From Actinomadura soli (lineage in GTDB: Bacteria > Actinomycetota > Actinomycetes > Streptosporangiales > Streptosporangiaceae), in NCBI RefSeq assembly GCF_005889715.1, contig NZ_VCKW01000037.1:1-45954 (forward strand): a stretch of 45,954 nt of DNA, read 5' to 3'. Positions 25,245-35,727 of the stretch are shown here, in pieces. The notes under the pieces are model-generated. The model was not told the origin of the DNA. It did no database searches and saw only the letters and a program-made list of their open reading frames with translations. The position numbers and the translations under genes were made by a program. Numbering within the stretch: the stretch's first letter is position 1; each line of letters opens with the position of its first letter.

Positions 25245-26117
25245 ATGAATCTGCGGCAGCTGCGCTATGTCGTGGCGACCGCCGACCACGGCACGATGAC
25301 GTCGGCGGCCCAGGCTCTCTACGTGGCCCAGCCCGCGCTCTCGCGGGCCGTCCGCGAGCTGGAGCGCGAGCTCGGCGTCGAGCTGTTCGCCCGCTCCGGG
25401 CGCGGTGTCGTCCTCACGCCCGTCGGTGAGCAGGTGGTCCGGCAGGCCAGGGTCGCCCTGGACGCCGTCGACGCGATCGAGGGCCTCGCGGTGACCCGGT
25501 CGAACGGGCGCGGCGCCGACCTGCGCATCGCCGTCACCTCCACGCTGGAGCCGGAGCTGACCGGGCGGCTCCTCCCCCGCTTCGCCCGCGACCAGCCCGC
25601 CGTCCGGGTCCGGGTGATCCGCTGCGAGGACCGCGACCGCGTCGCGGCGGCGCTGCGCGCGGGCCGCGCCGACCTCGCGCTGACCGACCTGCCCGTACCC
25701 GGCGACATGACCGCGCACCCGTTCGAGCAGCGGGAGGTCGTGCTGATCTCGCCGCCGGCGCTGAAGATGCGCGAGCCGGTGCCGGTGCACGCGCTGGACG
25801 GGATGCGGCTCGTGCTGCCCGCCCGCGGCAGCGCCCGCCGCGCCGAGATCGACACCGTGCTGCGGCGGGTCGGCGCCACCCCGGTCGCCGCGGTGGAGTC
25901 CGACGAGCGCGGCGCCTGGATCGGCTGGGTCCGCGCCGGGATGGGCTCGCTGCTGTGGTACCGCAACCAGCTCGACGACACCGACGGCGTCACCGTCCGG
26001 TCGTTCATGCCGCCGATCACCCGCATGACCGGGATCGTGCACGCGCACCGCAAGCTGCCGCCCGCCGCCCGCGACTTCCTCACCTTTGCCAAGGACACGG
26101 CCCGGGACTCCCACTGA
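25245..26117 (+). CDS. LysR-family transcriptional regulator
   Basis: 290 residues. The helix-turn-helix (LRQLRYVVATADHGTMTSAA, then PALSRAVRELE) is followed by a substrate-binding domain from about residue 90. ATG 25245 begins exactly at the conserved LRQLRYV N-terminus; the longer upstream frame is out-of-frame sequence inside the MFS gene. It lies 83 bases downstream of the MFS pump on the same strand. The effector is unknown. Confidence 0.9.
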   Translation: MNLRQLRYVVATADHGTMTSAAQALYVAQPALSRAVRELERELGVELFARSGRGVVLTPVGEQVVRQARVALDAVDAIEGLAVTRSNGRGADLRIAVTSTLEPELTGRLLPRFARDQPAVRVRVIRCEDRDRVAAALRAGRADLALTDLPVPGDMTAHPFEQREVVLISPPALKMREPVPVHALDGMRLVLPARGSARRAEIDTVLRRVGATPVAAVESDERGAWIGWVRAGMGSLLWYRNQLDDTDGVTVRSFMPPITRMTGIVHAHRKLPPAARDFLTFAKDTARDSH

Positions 26118-26136
26118 CCGTCGCACTTCCGGGGGG

Positions 26137-26158
26137 TCTGGGGGGTCGTCCCCCCAGA
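26137..26158. terminator. Intrinsic-type hairpin after the LysR gene
   Basis: TCTGGGGGG-TCGT-CCCCCCAGA is a perfect 9-base stem with a 4-base loop, 20 bases past the LysR stop. It should end transcription before the antiporter gene. No U-tract follows. Confidence 0.65.
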
Positions 26159-26196
26159 GGGGATGCGGATGCGGGCCGCGTGCGATCATCTGGCGG

Positions 26197-27792
26197 GTGG
26201 AGACGACGCACGCACTCTGGCTGCTGGCCGTTCCGGTAACCGCCCTGGTCGTGGCCGCGGGAGCGCGGCGGGCCGGGCTCTCGGCGCCGCTGGTGCTGGT
26301 GATCGCGGGACTGGCCGTCTCGTTCGTGCCGGGGGTGCCGGAGTTCGAGCTCGACCCGGAGATCGCGCTGTATGTGTTCCTGCCGCCGCTGCTGTTCGCC
26401 GCGGCCTGGAAGAGCTCCTTCGTGGGCCTGCGCGAGAACGCCTGGTCGATCGGGTTCCTGTCGGTCGGGCTGGTGCTGTTCACCACTTTCACGGTGGGCT
26501 ACGCGGCGTACCTGCTGGTCCCCGGCCTGCCGCTGCCGGCGGCGTTCGTGCTCGGCGCGATCGTGGCGCCGCCGGACGCGGTCGCGGCGGTGAGCATCGC
26601 GCAGCGCCTCGGGCTGCCGCGCCGGACGGTGACGATCCTGGTCGGCGAGAGCCTGTTCAACGACGCGACGGCGCTGACGGCGTTCCGCGTCGCGCTGATC
26701 GCGGCGACCGGCGCGGGCTTCACGCTGCTGGACGGCGTGTGGCGCTTCCTGTTCGCCGCCGCCGTCGGGGCGGCCGTCGGGCTGCTGCTCGGGCCGCCGC
26801 TGCACTGGCTGCGGACGCGGCTGAACGATCCGCTGGTGGAGAACGGCGTCGCGGTCGTGACGCCGTTCGCCGCGTACCTGATCGCCGAGAGCGTGCACGC
26901 GTCCGGGGTCATCGCGGTGGTGGTCAGCGGGCTGTACCTGGGGCACCGGGCCACCGAGTCGGCGGCGGTGACCCGGCTGATCGGGCACTCGTTCTGGAAG
27001 GTCATGGTCTTCGTCCTGGAGACCGTGGTGTTCCTGCTGATCGGCCTGCAGCTGCCACCGGTGATCGACGGGCTGTCGGGGCGCAGCGCGCCGGAGCTGG
27101 CCTGGTGGGCGCTGGCGATCTTCACGGTCACGGTCGTCGCGCGCTTCGTGTGGGTGTTCCCGGCCTCGTACGTCCCGCGGCTGCTGTCGAAGCGGCAGCG
27201 CGAGCGCGAGGACCCGGGCTGGCGCGGCCGGACGATCGCGTCGTGGGCGGGCATGCGCGGCGTGGTGTCGCTGGCCGCCGCGTTCGCGATCCCGTTCACC
27301 ACCTCGGCGGACGAGCCGTTCCCCGGACGCGACCTGATCCTGTTCCTGACGTTCACGACCGTCCTCGGGACGCTGCTGGTGCAGGGGCTGACGTTCCCGG
27401 CGCTGATCCGCGCGCTCGGCGTCGGCGGCGGCCGCGAACGCTACGCCGACACCGTCGCGGAGGCGGGCGCGCAGCACGCCGCCGCGCGGGCGGCGCTGGA
27501 GCGCCTGGACGAGCTGGACGCCGAGCAGGAGCTGGACGCCGAGGTCGTGGAGCGGCTCCGGCAGCTCGCCGAGCACCGGCAGCTGCGCGCCTGGGAGCGG
27601 CTCGGCGGCGGGACGGGCCCGGCGGGCGAGGAGGTGCCGACGGCGATGTACCGGCGGCTGCGCCGGGAGATGCTCGCGGCGGAGCGGCGGGTGTTCGTCC
27701 AGATGCGGGACGAGCGCCGCATCGACGACGAGGTGCTGACCCGCGTCATGCACGAGCTGGACCTGGAGGAGGCAGCCCTCAACCGCGAGTAG
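26197..27792 (+). CDS. Na+/H+ antiporter, CPA1 (NhaP/NHE) family
   Basis: 531 residues. The first 12 or so helices form the exchanger: FLPPLLFAAAW, GAIVAPPDAVAAVS, GESLFNDATALTAFR (the ND ion-binding motif) and ASWAGMRGVVSLAAA are all classic CPA1 landmarks. A cytoplasmic alpha-helical tail of about 120 residues (from about 410), rich in Arg/Glu, is probably regulatory. Start is GTG 26197, where the first helix begins. Role: proton-coupled Na+ or K+ extrusion and pH control at the plasma membrane. It stands alone between a terminator and a convergent Lrp gene. Confidence 0.93.
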   Translation: METTHALWLLAVPVTALVVAAGARRAGLSAPLVLVIAGLAVSFVPGVPEFELDPEIALYVFLPPLLFAAAWKSSFVGLRENAWSIGFLSVGLVLFTTFTVGYAAYLLVPGLPLPAAFVLGAIVAPPDAVAAVSIAQRLGLPRRTVTILVGESLFNDATALTAFRVALIAATGAGFTLLDGVWRFLFAAAVGAAVGLLLGPPLHWLRTRLNDPLVENGVAVVTPFAAYLIAESVHASGVIAVVVSGLYLGHRATESAAVTRLIGHSFWKVMVFVLETVVFLLIGLQLPPVIDGLSGRSAPELAWWALAIFTVTVVARFVWVFPASYVPRLLSKRQREREDPGWRGRTIASWAGMRGVVSLAAAFAIPFTTSADEPFPGRDLILFLTFTTVLGTLLVQGLTFPALIRALGVGGGRERYADTVAEAGAQHAAARAALERLDELDAEQELDAEVVERLRQLAEHRQLRAWERLGGGTGPAGEEVPTAMYRRLRREMLAAERRVFVQMRDERRIDDEVLTRVMHELDLEEAALNRE

Positions 27793-27821
27793 ACCCGCGC
27801 GGGCGCGGGGCAGGCCTGTGT

Positions 27822-27852
27822 CCCCGGCCACGACTGGACGCCGTAGCCGGGG
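27822..27852. terminator. Possible bidirectional terminator
   Basis: CCCCGGC (27822-27828) and GCCGGGG (27846-27852) can pair between the convergent antiporter and Lrp genes. The loop is 17 bases. Confidence 0.4.
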
Positions 27853-27873
27853 CGGCCGGGTGAGGCGGCGGTG

Positions 27874-28806
27874 TCAGGCCGACCCGTTGAGGGGCTGGTC
27901 GGGCAGCTCGACGGTGTAGGACTCCTTGACCACGTCCAGGTGGTGCCAGGACTCCCGGACCGTCACCCCGGGCACGGCGCGGATGGCGTCCAGCACGGCG
28001 ACCAGTTCGCTGCGCGAGGCCGCCTCGGCCTGCCCGACGATGTCGTAGCGACCGAAGCCGGTCGCCAGGTAGCGGATGCCGTCCTGCGCGGCGACCGCGT
28101 CGGCCGCCTTCCGCAGCCCGCCGGTGACCACCAGCCCGAACCCGCCGAGCTCGGCCGCACCGAGGGCCAGCGGGTCGGCCAGGCCGGTGACCTGGATGAC
28201 GCCCGAGCGCATCAGCCTGACCACCCGGGCCCGGGTGGCGGCCTGCGACAGGCCGATGATGTGCGCGAGACGGGTGTAAGGGGCGCGCCCGTCGCGCTGC
28301 AGCTCCTGCAGGAGCCGCCAGTCGATGCCGTCGAGGGTGACCTCGCCGAGCTCGCGCACCACCGCGTGCGTGTCGCGCACGGTGGCCACCGACCGGAACA
28401 CCTCCGCCGCCCGGACGCCGGTGACGGACCTGATGTGGTCCACCTCGGCGGCGAGCGCGGCGTCGTCGCGGGTGCGCACCTGGGCGACCAGGTCGTACGG
28501 GCCGGCGGTCAGGGCGGCGAAGCTGACGGCGGGCCGCTCGGCGACGGCAGCGGCCACCTTCCGCGCCGAGCCGTCCACGGTGACCGAGAGGTGCCCGATC
28601 GCCTCGGCGCCGACGACGGCGGCGTGCACGATGCCGACGACGCGGACGACCTGCGTTTCGAGAAGGTGCTGCACCCGTGCCCGCACGGCCGTGCGGGAAA
28701 GCCCGACGCGGTCGGCGAGCGCCTGGAACGTCGCCCTGCCATCCCGCTGGAGCTCGCGGACGAGCACGGCGTCGACCGCATCCAGCACGGCTGTCCTCCT
28801 CGACAT
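27874..28806 (-). CDS. Lrp/AsnC-family regulator with two modules
   Basis: 310 residues, twice the usual Lrp length. Each half has an AsnC helix-turn-helix (LSRTAVRARVQHL; LSQAATRARVVRL) followed by a RAM-like alpha/beta domain, so one chain resembles a fused dimer. Such double Lrp proteins are common in actinomycetes and often regulate amino-acid metabolism or nearby catabolic genes, but the ligand here is unknown. A perfect 9-base inverted repeat with a 31-base spacer lies just upstream and is a good candidate for its own binding site. Confidence 0.9.
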   Translation of the reverse strand: MSRRTAVLDAVDAVLVRELQRDGRATFQALADRVGLSRTAVRARVQHLLETQVVRVVGIVHAAVVGAEAIGHLSVTVDGSARKVAAAVAERPAVSFAALTAGPYDLVAQVRTRDDAALAAEVDHIRSVTGVRAAEVFRSVATVRDTHAVVRELGEVTLDGIDWRLLQELQRDGRAPYTRLAHIIGLSQAATRARVVRLMRSGVIQVTGLADPLALGAAELGGFGLVVTGGLRKAADAVAAQDGIRYLATGFGRYDIVGQAEAASRSELVAVLDAIRAVPGVTVRESWHHLDVVKESYTVELPDQPLNGSA

Positions 28807-28837
28807 GTGATGGAGATGAATCGGTTTGTCGACAACT

Positions 28838-28886
28838 GCAAGATCATTCCATTTCAGGACGGTATGACGTCAAATATTGATCTTGC
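28838..28886. promoter_or_regulatory. Long-range inverted repeat upstream of the Lrp gene
   Basis: GCAAGATCA (28838-28846) and TGATCTTGC (28878-28886) are perfect complements, 40 bases centre to centre (about four helical turns). They lie 32-80 bases before the Lrp start, fitting cooperative binding by a multi-headed Lrp-type protein. Confidence 0.6.
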
Positions 28887-29200
28887 TCGTGTTCACCGCG
28901 CCCGGCGGCCGTCGAAGCGTCTGCGGCGGGTTGTGCGCGGCGACGTTTCCGGCGCCGGATAATCCCGTCCGAAAGCACAACGCGGCCGGCTCACAACGCG
29001 CACCGGGCGCGGCGGAGTGCGGCGGAGGCCGCGCGCGGTGGCAAGGATCACTCCGATGATCACTGCCGTGATCGCCGCACGACCAGGCCGGCCCGCGGCG
29101 CGGACGAGCGCGGCTGACCGGGTCCACGTGCGTGACCTGCATGCGCTTCTCCCGGTGTTCTGCTGTCACGCCCCTAACGGCGGTTCAGCCGTCCGCGTGA

Positions 29201-30859
<1,659 letters not shown>

Positions 30860-30871
30860 AGTCTTCTCCAT

Positions 30872-30916
30872 GATCAGCGTGGCATTCGCGACACGCCGCC
30901 TTCGCCGCTGATCTTT
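30872..30916 (+). terminator. Hairpin terminator after guaB1
   Basis: GATCAGCG (30872-30879) pairs with CGCTGATC (30906-30913), followed by TTT. The loop can pair further internally. Confidence 0.5.
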
Positions 30917-30989
30917 CCGCGCTCTGACCTGCACGCTTGTGGGAGAGGGGGCGGAGAAGGGGGTCTTCGTCCCTGAAAGGGGGCGGAGC

Positions 30990-32519
30990 ATGGTCGACGG
31001 GCCGATCGGCGACGGGACGCGGCTGCTCCCGGACGACCCACCGCGGCCTGCGGGCGAGAACGACGGCGGGCGGGACGTCCGGCCCGAGCCCGACGCTCAG
31101 CATGAGCAGGACGCGCAGCCCAAGCCGGATGAACAGCACGGGCGCGACGAACGGCACGGGCGCGACGAACGGCAAGGGCGGGACGCGGCGCTGCGGGGGC
31201 TGGTCCAGGCGCTGCTGATCGCCGCGGTGTCCCCGGCCATACCGGGCATCGCGCACCTGCGGGCCGGGCGGGTCCGGCTCGGCGGGACGCTGCTGTTCGC
31301 GCAGGCGCTGCTGCTCACGGGCACCGCGGCCGCGGTCGGCGAGGGCCGGTCCCTGTTCCTGGAGCTGTCGGTGCGGCCCGGGTGGCTGCTGGCGGTGGCG
31401 GTCGCCGCGGTCGTGCTGGCGGGGCTGTGGACCGCACTGATCGTCCATTCCTACGCGATCCTGGTCCCCGACGGCCTGTCGCCGCTGTGGCGCCTGGCCG
31501 GAGGCACCTCCGTCTCAGTGCTGTGCTTGCTCGTCATCGTCCCGCCGCTGACAGTCGCCCACTACGGCTACCTACAACGTGACCTGGTCGACAGCCTGTT
31601 CGCCGAGGGCGCGGGGGCGGCCGGGGCGGCGAGCGCCCCGGCGGCGGGCGCCGCGGACCCCTGGGCGGGCACGCCGCGCCTCAACGTGCTGCTCATGGGC
31701 GGCGACGCCGATGTGGGCCGCCCCGGCGTCCGCACCGACAGCATGACACTGGCCAGCATCGACACCGCGACGGGCGACACGCTGCTGATGAGCCTGCCGC
31801 GCAACCTGCAGCACGTGCCGGTGTGGTCGGGCACGAAGCGGGTCCCCTTCCCGCCCAAGGAGCTGCTGAACGAGGTGTATGAGACCGGCACCCGGAACCC
31901 CGGTGTGCTGGCGGGCGGCGGGCGCGTCCGCAATCCCGGCGCCGAACTGCTGAAACGGACGGTCGCCCACATTCTCGGCCAACCCGTCCCGTACTACGCG
32001 ATGGTGGACATGCGAAGCTTCCGGCAGATCGTGGACGCGGTCGGCGGCGTCCAGGTCTGCGTGACCGACGCCGTGCCCGTCCCCAGGCAGCAGGTGCCGT
32101 CCGGGGTGCTGAAGCCGGGCTGCCGCAGGCTCAGCGGACGGGAGGCCCTCTGGTACGGACGGTCCCGGACCGGCAGCAGCGACTACTCCCGCATGAGCCG
32201 CCAGAAATGCCTGATGTGGGCGCTGGCCCGCCAGGCCGGGCCGCTGACCGTGCTGCGCAGCTTCCAGCGCCTCACCCAGGTCTTCAAGTTCTCCGTCAGC
32301 ACCGACCTGCCGCGGCGGCTGCTCCCGCAGCTCGTCGGCCTCGCCGCCAAGATCAGGAACGCCGAGATCACCAGCCTGCAGTTCGTCCCGCCGGTCGTCT
32401 CGACCTGGCGTCCGGACTATGCCGAGATCAGGAGGATGGCGGCGCGTGCCGTCCGGGACTCCTCCTCCGGCGCCCGGAGCGCGGACGGGCTGCACATTCT
32501 GAGCAACAGCTGCGCCTGA
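30990..32519 (+). CDS. LytR-CpsA-Psr (LCP) family protein, copy 1
   Basis: 509 residues from ATG 30990. A hydrophilic Asp/Glu/Arg-rich N-terminal tail (including a three-fold six-residue repeat) precedes four membrane segments. The extracytoplasmic LCP domain starts at about 230 (RLNVLLMGGDA; VRTDSM; LMSLPRNL; LWYGRSRT). LCP enzymes transfer undecaprenyl-linked glycopolymers such as teichoic acids or arabinogalactan to peptidoglycan; the conserved Arg/Asp residues bind pyrophosphate and metal. Most LCP proteins have one N-terminal helix, so the multi-helix front end is a distinct subtype. A paralogue follows 108 bases downstream. Confidence 0.92.
   Translation: MVDGPIGDGTRLLPDDPPRPAGENDGGRDVRPEPDAQHEQDAQPKPDEQHGRDERHGRDERQGRDAALRGLVQALLIAAVSPAIPGIAHLRAGRVRLGGTLLFAQALLLTGTAAAVGEGRSLFLELSVRPGWLLAVAVAAVVLAGLWTALIVHSYAILVPDGLSPLWRLAGGTSVSVLCLLVIVPPLTVAHYGYLQRDLVDSLFAEGAGAAGAASAPAAGAADPWAGTPRLNVLLMGGDADVGRPGVRTDSMTLASIDTATGDTLLMSLPRNLQHVPVWSGTKRVPFPPKELLNEVYETGTRNPGVLAGGGRVRNPGAELLKRTVAHILGQPVPYYAMVDMRSFRQIVDAVGGVQVCVTDAVPVPRQQVPSGVLKPGCRRLSGREALWYGRSRTGSSDYSRMSRQKCLMWALARQAGPLTVLRSFQRLTQVFKFSVSTDLPRRLLPQLVGLAAKIRNAEITSLQFVPPVVSTWRPDYAEIRRMAARAVRDSSSGARSADGLHILSNSCA
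31131..31184 (+). repeat. 18-base tandem repeat within LCP copy 1
   Basis: Three near-identical 18-base units (31131-31148, 31149-31166, 31167-31184) encode EQHGRD, ERHGRD and ERQGRD in the cytoplasmic tail, consistent with slippage expansion. Confidence 0.8.
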
Positions 32520-32627
32520 CGCCCCATCACGCGTCCGAGGCCGTCTCCTACGCAACCTTTGCCCGGTTCCGAGCGTCCTTAATGTGAGCTAGGGCTTATT
32601 CCAGCGTGGGTGGGAATCGGAGCGTAC

Positions 32628-34109
32628 ATGGGGCAATCGGCGAGTCGGCGTGCCTCGGCGGGGGACGTGGACCATACGTCCGGCGGCGAGGGGCTTCCGC
32701 GCGCGCTGGCGTTGACGCTCGCGTCCGCCCTGGTCTGGGGCGTGGCCCACTTCGTCGCGGGACGACGCGTCGCCGGCGGCGTGCTGCTGGCCCTGTACCT
32801 CGCGGTCGCCGGCGCCTTCGCGGGCGCCGCCACGGTCTACCGCTCCGATCTGCCGACGCTCGCCGTCCAGCCGGACATGCTGCAGCGGCTGACCGCCGCG
32901 CTCGTCGCGCTCGGCCTGCTGTGGATGTTCGTGGTGGTCTGGTCCTACCTGGTGCTGCGGCCCGTCAGCATGACGGGCGGCGCCCGTTCGCTGGGCGCGG
33001 GCGCGGTGGCCGTGATGTGCCTCGCCGTCGCCGTCCCGGCGGCCTGGTCGGCGCACAAGAGCTATGTCGCCAGGGACGCGCTGACCAGCATCTTCCGCAC
33101 CGGCAGCGAGAACGGCAGGCACGTCGACGCCGACGACCCCTTCGACGGGCAGCCGCGCGTCAACATCCTGCTGATCGGCGGCGACGCCGCCGAGAACCGC
33201 ACCGGCGTGCGCACCGACAGCATGACGGTGGCCAGCGTGAACACCAAGACCGGCGACACGGTCCTGCTGAGCCTGCCCCGGAACCTGGAGAACGTCCCGT
33301 TCCCGCCGGGCCCGGCCCGCGACCGCTTCCCGTACGGCTTCACCGGTGACGGCGGGGGGACGCCGGGCCTGCTGAACGAGGTGTACCAGTACGCCGAGGA
33401 GCACCCGGACCTGGTGCCCGGCGTCGCCAAGAACCACCGCGGCCCGGAGCTGCTGAAGGCGACGATCGCCGGTGTCCTCGGCCTCCGCGTCGACTACTAC
33501 ATCCTCGTCGACATGTTCGGCTTCGCCGACATCGTCGACGCGATGGGCGGCGTCAGGATGAAGGTCGACCAGCCGATCCCTTACGGGCTGGAGGGCGCCG
33601 TCCTGGAGCCCGGCTACCGCACGCTGTCGGGCAAGGAGGCCCTCTGGTACGGACGGTCCCGCACCAACAGCAGCGACTACGTGCGGATGGGCAGGCAGAA
33701 GTGCCTGATGCGCGCGATCGCCGAGCAGGCCGATCCGCACACCGTCCTGACCAGCTTCGACAAGCTCGCCGCCGCCGCCAAGCGGACCCTGTCGACCGAC
33801 ATCCCGCAGGAGCTGCTGCCCGCCCTGATGAAGCTCTCCAACAAGGTCAAGAACGGCGCGAAGATCAACAGCCTGCAGTTCGTGCCGCCGCTGATCTACA
33901 CGGGAAGCCCCGACTTCGACCGGATCCGCAAGCTGACGTCCGAGGCCATCAACAGCGACCCGCGCCAGGTGAGCAGCCATCCGACGACGTCCGCGAGCGC
34001 GTCGCCGGGCGTGTCGCCGTCCGAGACGGACGACCCGCAGGACGGCGGCAACGGGACGCCGAAGGTCCCCAGCAAGCCGGTGTCCCTCGATTCCAGCTGC
34101 CCTTCGTGA
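32628..34109 (+). CDS. LytR-CpsA-Psr (LCP) family protein, copy 2
   Basis: 493 residues from ATG 32628, chosen for CGGAG seven bases upstream. About four membrane helices lie in residues 20-145. The LCP domain runs from about 177 (VNILLIGGDA, VRTDSM, LLSLPRNL, TLSGKEALWYGRSRT) to about 345. A C-terminal Ser/Thr/Pro-rich tail may span the wall. The LCP core is close to copy 1 (shared EALWYGRSRT, SSDY and RQKCLM), so the pair arose by duplication. Both should ligate a wall polymer; their different N- and C-terminal tails suggest different partners or timing. Confidence 0.93.
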   Translation: MGQSASRRASAGDVDHTSGGEGLPRALALTLASALVWGVAHFVAGRRVAGGVLLALYLAVAGAFAGAATVYRSDLPTLAVQPDMLQRLTAALVALGLLWMFVVVWSYLVLRPVSMTGGARSLGAGAVAVMCLAVAVPAAWSAHKSYVARDALTSIFRTGSENGRHVDADDPFDGQPRVNILLIGGDAAENRTGVRTDSMTVASVNTKTGDTVLLSLPRNLENVPFPPGPARDRFPYGFTGDGGGTPGLLNEVYQYAEEHPDLVPGVAKNHRGPELLKATIAGVLGLRVDYYILVDMFGFADIVDAMGGVRMKVDQPIPYGLEGAVLEPGYRTLSGKEALWYGRSRTNSSDYVRMGRQKCLMRAIAEQADPHTVLTSFDKLAAAAKRTLSTDIPQELLPALMKLSNKVKNGAKINSLQFVPPLIYTGSPDFDRIRKLTSEAINSDPRQVSSHPTTSASASPGVSPSETDDPQDGGNGTPKVPSKPVSLDSSCPS

Positions 34110-34140
34110 CTCCTCTCCCCGCCGGGTCCCTGCGCCGGCG

Positions 34141-34626
34141 GTGGACACTGGGGAGGTGAAAAGGGCGCACAGGGTTCGTCAGGTCGTGAACGCGGTCAAC
34201 CTCTCGACGGGTCTCGGGCTGCTGCTGGCCGCGACCGCCGCGCGCGGGTCCCCCCGCGTCCGCCGGGGCCCGGACGGGCTTCTGCTGGTGGGCGGGTACC
34301 GGCCGCCTTTCCCGATCGCGCGCGCGTTCACGGTCGGCAACGTCGTCCTCGTGCGCGGCGACGTGTCCCGCCTGGAGGGCGCGTCCGGCCCGGCGGGCGG
34401 GGAACGGCTGCTGTGGCACGAGGGACGCCATTCGACGCAGTACGCCTGGTGCCTGGGCCTCGTCATGATCCCGCTGTACGGGGTGTGCGCGGGCGTTTCG
34501 ATGCTGCTGTGCGGGGACTGGGCGTCCTACAACCCCTTCGAGCGCCTCGCGGGCCTGGAGGACGGCGGCTACGATCGGCGCCCGCTGCGCCCGTACCTGC
34601 GCGGTCGGCGGCGGGGGGAGAATTGA
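34141..34626 (+). CDS. Small membrane protein with an HExxH motif
   Basis: 161 residues from GTG 34141; GTG 34156 is an alternative, and neither has ideal ribosome-site spacing. HEGRH (93-97), within LLWHEGRHSTQYA, has the zincin HExxH pattern. It is followed by a hydrophobic segment (about 104-124) and then NPFERLAGLEDGGY, which could supply a third ligand. I recall similar uncharacterised actinomycete proteins with HExRHxxQ and FERxAGLxDGGY. A membrane-associated zinc protease is possible but not shown; the enclosed Gln (xxQ) is also seen in inactive or structural relatives. Confidence 0.75.
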   Translation: MDTGEVKRAHRVRQVVNAVNLSTGLGLLLAATAARGSPRVRRGPDGLLLVGGYRPPFPIARAFTVGNVVLVRGDVSRLEGASGPAGGERLLWHEGRHSTQYAWCLGLVMIPLYGVCAGVSMLLCGDWASYNPFERLAGLEDGGYDRRPLRPYLRGRRRGEN

Positions 34627-34641
34627 GGAGGACGACTCCTC
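34625..34641 (+). promoter_or_regulatory. Hairpin over stop codon and purine-rich leader
   Basis: GAGGAG-GACGA-CTCCTC forms a 6-base stem overlapping the stop of the HExxH gene. It hides an AGGAGG element upstream of the next start, so it may tune translation of the downstream gene. Confidence 0.4.
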
Positions 34642-34650
34642 GAAAGGCGG

Positions 34651-35727
34651 GTGCGGGTGCCCCAGATCCATGGCTGCGACGCCTTCCGCGTGGCGATGCC
34701 GCGCGGACGGCGGCCTGAGAGCATCCTCGTCCGCCTGACCTGCGGTGACGCGGTCGGGTGGGGCGAGATGGCCGTCCCGGCCGGGCCGGAGTCGCCGGGC
34801 GGCGGCCCGGGCGGCGCCTGGGCCGACATCGAGGAGCGCATGGGCCCGGCTCTCATCGGGCTCGACTGGGAGCGTCCGGAGGACGTCTCCGCCGCCGCCG
34901 ACCTCGGCGCCCGCGAGGCGGCCGCCGCGATCGACACCGCCTGCTGGGACCTGTGGTGCCGGACGCGGGGCCTGCCGCTCGCGCACGCGCTCGGCGGCAC
35001 CCGCACGTCCATCGTGACCGGCGCGCGGATCTCCCCGGAGGCGACCCTGGACACGATCGCGGGCCGCGTCAACCAGGCCGTTGGAGCGGGCCATACCCGC
35101 GTCACGCTGGACATCCGTCCCGGCTGGGACATCGAGCCCGTCCGGACGATCCGGCAGGCGTACCCGGCGCTCGCGCTCGTCGCCGACGCGGGCCACGCCT
35201 ACACCGAGTCGCCCGAGCACCTGGAGGTCCTGGAAGGTCTGGACTCCTACGGCCTGGCGGCGGTGGAGCGTCCGTTCGCCGCCGGGGACCTGGCCGCCCA
35301 CGCCCGGCTCCAGCTCCGCGTCGGCACCGCCGTCGCGCCCGCCGTGGGCGACCTGGAGACCCTCGACGCGGCGCTGTCGCTGGACGCGGGCCGCGCGCTG
35401 CACCTGCGCCTCGACCGGCTCGGCGGGCTGACCGCCGCCCGCAGCGCCCACGACCTGGCGTACGCGGCCGGGTGGGACGTGTGGTGCAGCGGGTCGGGCG
35501 CGTTCGGCATCGGCCAGGCGGCGGCCGTCGCGCTCGCCTCGCTGCCGGGCTGCACGTTGCCGAGCGACGTGTCCGACCCGGCGGGCGGGCCGGTGTTCGT
35601 GACGCCGCCCGTCCGCTCGTCCGGCGGCGTCGTCGGCGTGCCGCTCACCCAGCCGGGCCTCGGCCACGACCTCGACGAGGAGCGCATCGAGCGGCTGGCG
35701 ACCCGCCGGATGCGCCTGTCGGCGTGA
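34651..35727 (+). CDS. Enolase-superfamily protein lacking catalytic lysines
   Basis: 358 residues with the N-terminal capping domain and (beta/alpha)7-beta barrel of the muconate-cycloisomerase/o-succinylbenzoate-synthase group ([27 protein letters not shown]). The KxK acid-base motif is replaced by T152-L-D154, and the opposite barrel lysine by R253 (in HLRLDRLGG). Metal-ligand positions are partly kept: D179 (VADAG), E206 (VERPF) and a GDLE around 233-236. Without the lysines, ordinary alpha-proton chemistry is unlikely; it may be a pseudoenzyme or use another mechanism. GTG 34651 is the chosen start; GTG 34657 is possible. It overlaps the next gene (GTGA). Confidence 0.85.
   Translation: MRVPQIHGCDAFRVAMPRGRRPESILVRLTCGDAVGWGEMAVPAGPESPGGGPGGAWADIEERMGPALIGLDWERPEDVSAAADLGAREAAAAIDTACWDLWCRTRGLPLAHALGGTRTSIVTGARISPEATLDTIAGRVNQAVGAGHTRVTLDIRPGWDIEPVRTIRQAYPALALVADAGHAYTESPEHLEVLEGLDSYGLAAVERPFAAGDLAAHARLQLRVGTAVAPAVGDLETLDAALSLDAGRALHLRLDRLGGLTAARSAHDLAYAAGWDVWCSGSGAFGIGQAAAVALASLPGCTLPSDVSDPAGGPVFVTPPVRSSGGVVGVPLTQPGLGHDLDEERIERLATRRMRLSA

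Noticed and set aside
28870..29169. Minus-strand 99-codon frame with GGGAGA before an ATG at 29139
   Set aside because: His/Arg/Pro-rich composition without motifs, overlapping regulatory dyads; not supported as a gene.
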